A stretch of DNA of 9,741 nt from Mucilaginibacter sp. Its GTDB lineage: Bacteria > Bacteroidota > Bacteroidia > Sphingobacteriales > Sphingobacteriaceae. Positions within the stretch are counted from its first letter, which is position 1. Each line of letters begins with the position of its first letter. Positions 5,902 to 9,741 of this stretch are shown in pieces. The stretch is from NCBI GenBank assembly GCA_028288315.1, contig JAQBNY010000350.1:1-9741 (forward strand), in the 5' to 3' direction. Position numbers and translations under genes: made by a program. Under the pieces are notes generated by a model. The model was not told where the DNA came from. It made no database searches and worked only from the letters and a program-made list of their open reading frames with translations.

Positions 5902-7452
5902 ATGATACTTGTTGGACAAAACGCCCTTTCTTTAAATGATTTCTCGGATTTAATATTTAAACAAAAGAAGGTGGCTTTAGATGAAGCAGCTTTACAAAAG
6001 GTTAACACCAACTTTGAATTTCTTAAACAATTTTCATCCAATAAATTAATTTATGGTATAAACACCGGGTTTGGGCCTATGGCACAATACAAGGTAACCG
6101 AAGAGAATATATTACAGCTTCAATATAATTTAATCCGCAGTCATTCATCAGGCAGTGGTAAATTAATGCCGGCCCAGCTATCAAAAGCATTAATGATTGC
6201 CCGTTTAAACAGCTTTATGCAGGCTTATTCAGGCGTGCATAATGAGGTTGTTGAACTGCTGAAAGAATTGATTAACTTAAACATAAGTCCGTGTATATAT
6301 GAGCATGGTGGTGTAGGTGCCAGCGGTGATTTGGTGCAATTAGCTCATTTAGGTTTGATACTGATAGGCGAGGGAGAAGTAATTTTTGAGGATAAGATTT
6401 ATCCTACTATTGAAATATTTAACAAGTTCAATATAAAGCCGCTAACTATCCACATTCGCGAGGGGCTTGCTATTTTAAACGGCACATCGGCTATGACGGG
6501 TATTGGCATGATAAATATTATACAGGCTCAAAAGCTGTTAAACTGGTCGGTTTTATTCTCGGCAATGATTAATGAAATTGTTCAGGCATTTGATGATCAT
6601 TACTCGCAGGAATTAAATATTGTAAAGCACCATAAGGGACAAAACAAAATTGCCGCTGTAATACGCGATGTTTTGAAGGATAGTAAAATGATCCGTGACC
6701 GTTCCGAGCATTTGTATAACCCAGATAACCTGGATCAGGAAGTTTTTGAAGATTATGTACAGGAGTATTACTCTTTGCGTTGTGTAACCCAAATATTAGG
6801 CCCTATTTATGATACCATTGAGCAGGCCGAAAATGTGGTTGTAAACGAATTGAATTCGGTTAATGATAACCCGGTAATAGATCATATAAATCAAAACATT
6901 TTCCACGGCGGTAATTTCCATGGCGATTATGTTTCGCTTGAAATGGATAAGCTTAAAATTGCTATCACCAAATTATCTATGCTTGCCGAAAGGCAATTAA
7001 ATTATCTGCTGAATAGCAGGCTTAATCAAAAGTTGCCACCATTTGTAAACTTAGGTGTGCTTGGGTTTAATTTTGGTATGCAGGGTATGCAGTTTACAGC
7101 TACCTCAACCGTAGCCGAAAATCAAACTTTGTCGTTCCCTATGTATGTGCATAGCATCCCAAACAATAATGACAATCAGGATATTGTAAGCATGGGTTGC
7201 AACGCCGCGTTAATGACCAAAAGAGTTATTGATAATTCTTTTGAAGTGCTGGGCATACACCTCATGACCATATTACAGGCAATTGATTATTTAAAATGCC
7301 ATGACAGGTTATCGGCAATATCCAAATCACTGTATGACGAGGTTAGGCAGATATTTCCAACATTTATAGAAGATCAGCCTAAATATAAAGATCTGGCTAG
7401 AATTAAAGAGTTTTTAGAAAGCACGGAACGCATAAGCGCTTTTACCAAATGA
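5902..7452 (+). CDS. MIO-dependent aromatic amino acid ammonia-lyase (probable tyrosine ammonia-lyase)
   Basis: A 516-residue HAL/PAL/TAL-family enzyme. Ala-Ser-Gly at 140-142 in 'GGVGASGDLVQLAHL' forms the MIO prosthetic group. Other active-site elements are Y51 in 'IYGINTGFG', N194 in 'LNGTSAM', 'SVNDNP' (319-324) and 'PNNNDNQDIVSMG'. The selectivity position reads S80-H81 in 'NLIRSHSSG'. From memory the protein closely resembles the tyrosine ammonia-lyase of Flavobacterium johnsoniae (FjTAL), which shares this motif and much of the 'FVNLGVLGFNFGMQG' and 'HGGNFHGDY' regions. It would convert L-tyrosine to 4-coumarate plus ammonia, the aryl starter for the ligase upstream. Histidine as substrate is the alternative, but no urocanate-pathway gene is nearby. 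The ATG at 5902 is chosen over an in-frame TTG at 5896, two codons earlier. Its TGA overlaps the next ATG by four bases. Confidence 0.9.
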   Translation: MILVGQNALSLNDFSDLIFKQKKVALDEAALQKVNTNFEFLKQFSSNKLIYGINTGFGPMAQYKVTEENILQLQYNLIRSHSSGSGKLMPAQLSKALMIARLNSFMQAYSGVHNEVVELLKELINLNISPCIYEHGGVGASGDLVQLAHLGLILIGEGEVIFEDKIYPTIEIFNKFNIKPLTIHIREGLAILNGTSAMTGIGMINIIQAQKLLNWSVLFSAMINEIVQAFDDHYSQELNIVKHHKGQNKIAAVIRDVLKDSKMIRDRSEHLYNPDNLDQEVFEDYVQEYYSLRCVTQILGPIYDTIEQAENVVVNELNSVNDNPVIDHINQNIFHGGNFHGDYVSLEMDKLKIAITKLSMLAERQLNYLLNSRLNQKLPPFVNLGVLGFNFGMQGMQFTATSTVAENQTLSFPMYVHSIPNNNDNQDIVSMGCNAALMTKRVIDNSFEVLGIHLMTILQAIDYLKCHDRLSAISKSLYDEVRQIFPTFIEDQPKYKDLARIKEFLESTERISAFTK

Positions 7453-8177
7453 AATGTGCATTAATCACCGGTGGATCAAGAGGGATAGGCAGAGCGATTT
7501 GCATTAAAATGGCTGCTTTAGGCTATTATATTTTAATAAATTATAAAAGCAATACAGCAGAAGCCGGGAAAACTCTTGAACTGGTTAAGGAGGCTGGCAG
7601 CAACGGCGAATTGCTGCAGTTTGATGTTGCCGATAAAGACCAGATCAAACAAATATTAGGCGAATGGATAGCCAACAACGAAGATAAATATATTGAGGTA
7701 CTGGTAAACAATGCCGGTATCCGGGATGATAGCCTGATGGCTTGGATGGAAGAGTATCAGTGGGATAATGTACTAAAGACCAACCTGGATAGCTTTTTTT
7801 ATGTTACCCGCTTGGTGCTAACCGGAATGCTAACCCGCAAATACGGGCGTATTGTTAATGTGGTATCATTATCAGGATTAAAAGGTTTGGCAGGGCAAAC
7901 CAATTACTCGGCTGCTAAGGCAGGAGTGATTGGGGCAACAAAAGCTTTGGCGCAGGAAATTGGCAGGCAGGGGATAACTGTTAACGCTTTGGCGCCGGGC
8001 TTTATCAAAACCGATATGACCGAAGGGTTGGATGAGAAAGAATTAAGGTCTTTAATACCTGTAAAACGCTTTGGTAATCCTGAAGAAGTTGCACATGCTG
8101 CCGCGTTCCTTGCATCGCCGGAGGCATCTTACATCACGGGGCAGGTATTATCGGTAAACGGTGGTTTATATTCCTAA
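7449..8177 (+). CDS. fabG: 3-oxoacyl-ACP reductase, FabG-type short-chain dehydrogenase
   Basis: A 242-residue classical SDR of normal FabG length. The nucleotide-binding motif is TGGSRGIG (7-14), with an Arg after Ser favouring NADPH. 'VNNAG' lies at 86-90 and N112 in the 'KTNLDSFF' segment; the catalytic triad is S140, Y153 and K157 in 'VVSLSGLKGLAGQTNYSAAK'. The C-terminal 'ITGQVLSVNGG' is the usual FabG ending. It reduces the beta-keto group of the ACP-bound chain after each elongation; here it would serve aryl-polyene assembly rather than housekeeping lipid synthesis, judged from its position in the pigment operon. The ATG overlaps the lyase stop (ATGA), indicating translational coupling. 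No missing residue or unusual insertion. Confidence 0.9.
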   Translation: MKCALITGGSRGIGRAICIKMAALGYYILINYKSNTAEAGKTLELVKEAGSNGELLQFDVADKDQIKQILGEWIANNEDKYIEVLVNNAGIRDDSLMAWMEEYQWDNVLKTNLDSFFYVTRLVLTGMLTRKYGRIVNVVSLSGLKGLAGQTNYSAAKAGVIGATKALAQEIGRQGITVNALAPGFIKTDMTEGLDEKELRSLIPVKRFGNPEEVAHAAAFLASPEASYITGQVLSVNGGLYS

Positions 8178-8180
8178 TGT

Positions 8181-8600
8181 ATGCAATTGCCGGTTAATGA
8201 TATAACTTCTCTTATCCCCCAAAAACAACCTTTTGTGATGGTAAATAAATTATTGCTTGTTGATGAAACATCAACCAGAAGCAGTTTTGTTATTGAACCC
8301 GGTAACGTATTTGTTAAAAATGGCTTTTTTCAGGAGGCGGGCTTAATGGAAAACATAGCACAAACAGCGGCACTAAGGGCCGGATATTTAGCGCTTACAG
8401 ATAATAAGCCTGTTGAAAACGGATATATAGGCAGTGTAAAAGACTTTGAAGTTTTACAGATGCCACAAATTAATGATGAACTGTTAACCGAAATTAGCAT
8501 AACAGGCAGGATATTTAACGTTACTGTACTTACAGGCAGAATTTGGCTTAATGAATCATTAATAGCCAGTTGCGAAATGAAAGTTTTTGAAGGTAATTAA
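8181..8600 (+). CDS. Hotdog-fold 3-hydroxyacyl-ACP dehydratase-like protein without histidine
   Basis: A 139-residue single hotdog-domain protein related to FabZ/FabA dehydratases. Recognisable parts are 'LIPQKQPFVMVNKLLLVDE' at the N-terminus (like PFLLVDRV of FabZ) and the hot-dog helix 'AGLMENIAQTAALRAGY' (53-69), where E57 takes the place of the FabZ active-site Glu/Asp. The segment where FabZ carries its catalytic His (GHFPG) reads 'GNVFVKNGFFQEAG' here, and the whole protein contains no histidine. It may be a non-catalytic partner of a second dehydratase, as in the ApeI/ApeP pair described for aryl polyenes, or it may use other chemistry; 'ENIAQ' hotdog proteins recur in Bacteroidota pigment clusters. 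The start is the ATG at 8181, 3 bp after the fabG stop; an ATG overlapping that stop at 8177 hits a stop after six codons. Confidence 0.8.
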   Translation: MQLPVNDITSLIPQKQPFVMVNKLLLVDETSTRSSFVIEPGNVFVKNGFFQEAGLMENIAQTAALRAGYLALTDNKPVENGYIGSVKDFEVLQMPQINDELLTEISITGRIFNVTVLTGRIWLNESLIASCEMKVFEGN

Positions 8601-8612
8601 CAAAGGAAAGAT

Positions 8613-9741
8613 ATGAGTAGTGCGGGCAAAAAAGCAATTCCTAATGTTTATGTTGTTGCAGATAACATTGTATCTCCTTTAGGTAAAACTACTGCAGATA
8701 ATTTTTCGGCCTTAAAAATGGGTGAAACCGCTGTAAAGCAACATGCCGATAAGGCTATTTCTAACCAACCCATTTTTGCTTCGTTATTTGATAAGAGTGA
8801 AGACTTTTGTGAGGATATTGAACAAAAACATACCCGATTTGAGCGCCTGCTGATAGCTTCTGTAAACGGTGCGTGGCAGGATAGCAGCATCAATGTCGGT
8901 GATGAAAAAACTGTGCTCATCCTTTCATCCACAAAAGGCAATATCAGCCTGCTTGAAACCGAAGATAACACGCCTGAATTAAACGCAAGAATTTCCTTAT
9001 CTGCTTCAGCTAAATTAATTGCAGCGCATTTTGGTTTTAAAAATCAGCCAGTGATAATTTCTAACGCCTGCATATCGGGTGTATTGGCCATTATTACCGG
9101 GATGCGATTGCTCAGGACAGGCCAATATGAAAACGCCGTAATTGTAGGTGCCGATGTAATATCCAGGTTTATCGTTTCAGGGTTTCAGTCTTTTCAGGCG
9201 TTGAGCAAGGAAGTATGTAAACCGTTTGACCAATCACGCGATGGCTTAAACCTGGGCGAAGGTGCCGGAACTATTATTTTATCAACCAATAAAAAATACG
9301 ACAGTAACATTAAAGTTTTAGGTGGTTCTGTAAGTAATGATGCTAATCATATTTCGGGCCCATCACGTACCGGCGAAGAGTTGGCTTTTGCCATAAACAG
9401 CGCGCTAAAAGACGCCGGCAAACAAGCATCGGATATAGATTTTATTTCGGCACACGGCACAGCAACTGTTTTTAACGATGAAATGGAAGCCAATGCAATA
9501 ACAATTGCAGGTCTGCAAAACGTCCCGTTAAATAGCTTAAAAGGCAACTACGGGCATACGTTGGGTGCTGCGGGACTAATAGAATCCATTATTTCCATAC
9601 AATCTTTAAAGCAGGGACTTGTATTACCAACTTATGGTTATAAAGAAAATGGCGTAACAAACGCAGTAAATGTTTGCTCATCAGTTATACAGACTAACGC
9701 TAATAACTTTATTAAAACAGCATCGGGCTTTGGTGGTTGTA
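8613..9741 (+). CDS. Beta-ketoacyl-ACP synthase (KAS I/II-like), 3' end cut by the window
   Basis: An open frame of 376 codons with no stop before the window edge; comparison with the family suggests that only a few to a few dozen residues are missing, since it ends in the C-terminal 'ASGFGGC' loop (FabF: FGFGGHN). The catalytic triad is intact: C153 in 'ISNACISGVLAI', H281 in 'ISAHGTATVFNDEMEANAI' and H315 in 'LKGNYGHTLGAAG' with K310. The presence of Cys marks it as a true condensing enzyme, not a chain-length factor. The N-terminal part (residues 1-100) is divergent and shorter than in FabF, as in ketosynthases of aryl-polyene/flexirubin clusters. It would add malonyl-derived units to the aryl starter. 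The ATG lies 12 bp after the dehydratase stop, preceded by AAAGGAAAG, one of the few Shine-Dalgarno-like sequences in the window. Short open frames on the opposite strand inside it are shadows. Confidence 0.9.
   Translation, partial: MSSAGKKAIPNVYVVADNIVSPLGKTTADNFSALKMGETAVKQHADKAISNQPIFASLFDKSEDFCEDIEQKHTRFERLLIASVNGAWQDSSINVGDEKTVLILSSTKGNISLLETEDNTPELNARISLSASAKLIAAHFGFKNQPVIISNACISGVLAIITGMRLLRTGQYENAVIVGADVISRFIVSGFQSFQALSKEVCKPFDQSRDGLNLGEGAGTIILSTNKKYDSNIKVLGGSVSNDANHISGPSRTGEELAFAINSALKDAGKQASDIDFISAHGTATVFNDEMEANAITIAGLQNVPLNSLKGNYGHTLGAAGLIESIISIQSLKQGLVLPTYGYKENGVTNAVNVCSSVIQTNANNFIKTASGFGGC

Larger units (their letters stand above)
4148..9741 (+). other. Flexirubin / aryl-polyene type biosynthetic operon (5' part)
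   Basis: Six same-strand genes are packed with junctions of -1, +96, -4, +3 and +12 bp: acpS, AMP-ligase, aromatic ammonia-lyase, ketoreductase, hotdog dehydratase-like protein, ketosynthase. The combination of a tyrosine-type ammonia-lyase with a PaaK-like ligase and a type II fatty-acid-like set is the known hallmark of flexirubin clusters in Bacteroidota, in which 4-coumarate is the aryl starter. The parts still expected (carrier proteins, second ketosynthase or chain-length factor, dialkylresorcinol genes, acyltransferase, exporter) are not in the window and should follow on the right. Product identity is therefore inferred. Confidence 0.82.

Noticed and set aside
5829..6041. Minus-strand 70-codon frame across the gap and start of the ammonia-lyase
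   Set aside because: Most of it is opposite the conserved lyase N-terminus; no recognisable features.
8177..8197. ATG overlapping the fabG stop as start of the dehydratase-like gene
   Set aside because: It is in another frame and meets a stop after six codons; the true start is the ATG at 8181.
8648..9547. Minus-strand frames inside the ketosynthase (8648-8971, 9347-9547)
   Set aside because: The plus strand here encodes a ketosynthase with an intact Cys-His-His triad that stays open to the window edge; the antisense frames are shadows.
1..9741. A wholly new biological system
   Set aside because: The main multigene unit matches the known flexirubin/aryl-polyene cluster type, and the other genes belong to known families; novelty is limited to individual features listed as findings.

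Overview
The window looks like Bacteroidota chromosome, most likely Sphingobacteriaceae (Mucilaginibacter/Pedobacter-like). The evidence is the AT-rich intergenic DNA, the near absence of Shine-Dalgarno sequences, one clear Bacteroidota-type -7 box (TAnnTTTG), many exported proteins, and protein families typical of that phylum. The genus is an inference from family resemblance only. No tRNA, rRNA, CRISPR array, transposase gene or phage gene was seen.

Left part (30-4002): unrelated single genes and small units. A secreted VOC-fold (glyoxalase-like) protein is followed closely by a Tat-exported TIM-barrel sugar isomerase/epimerase-like protein. Next comes a stand-alone KdpD input module (ATP-binding KdpD domain plus USP domain, without the membrane and histidine-kinase parts) and, convergent to it, a small secreted proline-rich basic protein and a secreted alpha/beta-hydrolase. 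The 120-bp gap between the convergent genes (2642-2762) holds a compact block of inverted repeats that no gene explains.

Right part (4148-9741, all + strand): six tightly packed genes forming the start of a flexirubin/aryl-polyene type pigment operon that runs off the right edge. Order: holo-ACP synthase (acpS), PaaK-like AMP-ligase, MIO-type aromatic amino acid ammonia-lyase resembling the Flavobacterium johnsoniae tyrosine ammonia-lyase, FabG-type ketoreductase, hotdog-fold dehydratase-like protein, and a beta-ketoacyl synthase whose 3' end is cut by the window. Three of the five junctions overlap or are separated by only 3 bp.

How the right-hand genes would work together (inference): the lyase deaminates tyrosine to 4-coumarate; the ligase adenylates it and loads it on an acyl carrier protein activated by AcpS; the ketosynthase, reductase and dehydratase then extend it as a conjugated polyene. 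No carrier protein, second ketosynthase/chain-length factor, dialkylresorcinol gene or exporter lies in the window; they are expected to the right. The cluster type is known. The less expected points are the complete lack of histidine in the dehydratase-like protein, the Ser-His selectivity motif in the lyase, the missing hinge aspartate in the ligase, and an AcpS-type transferase heading the operon.
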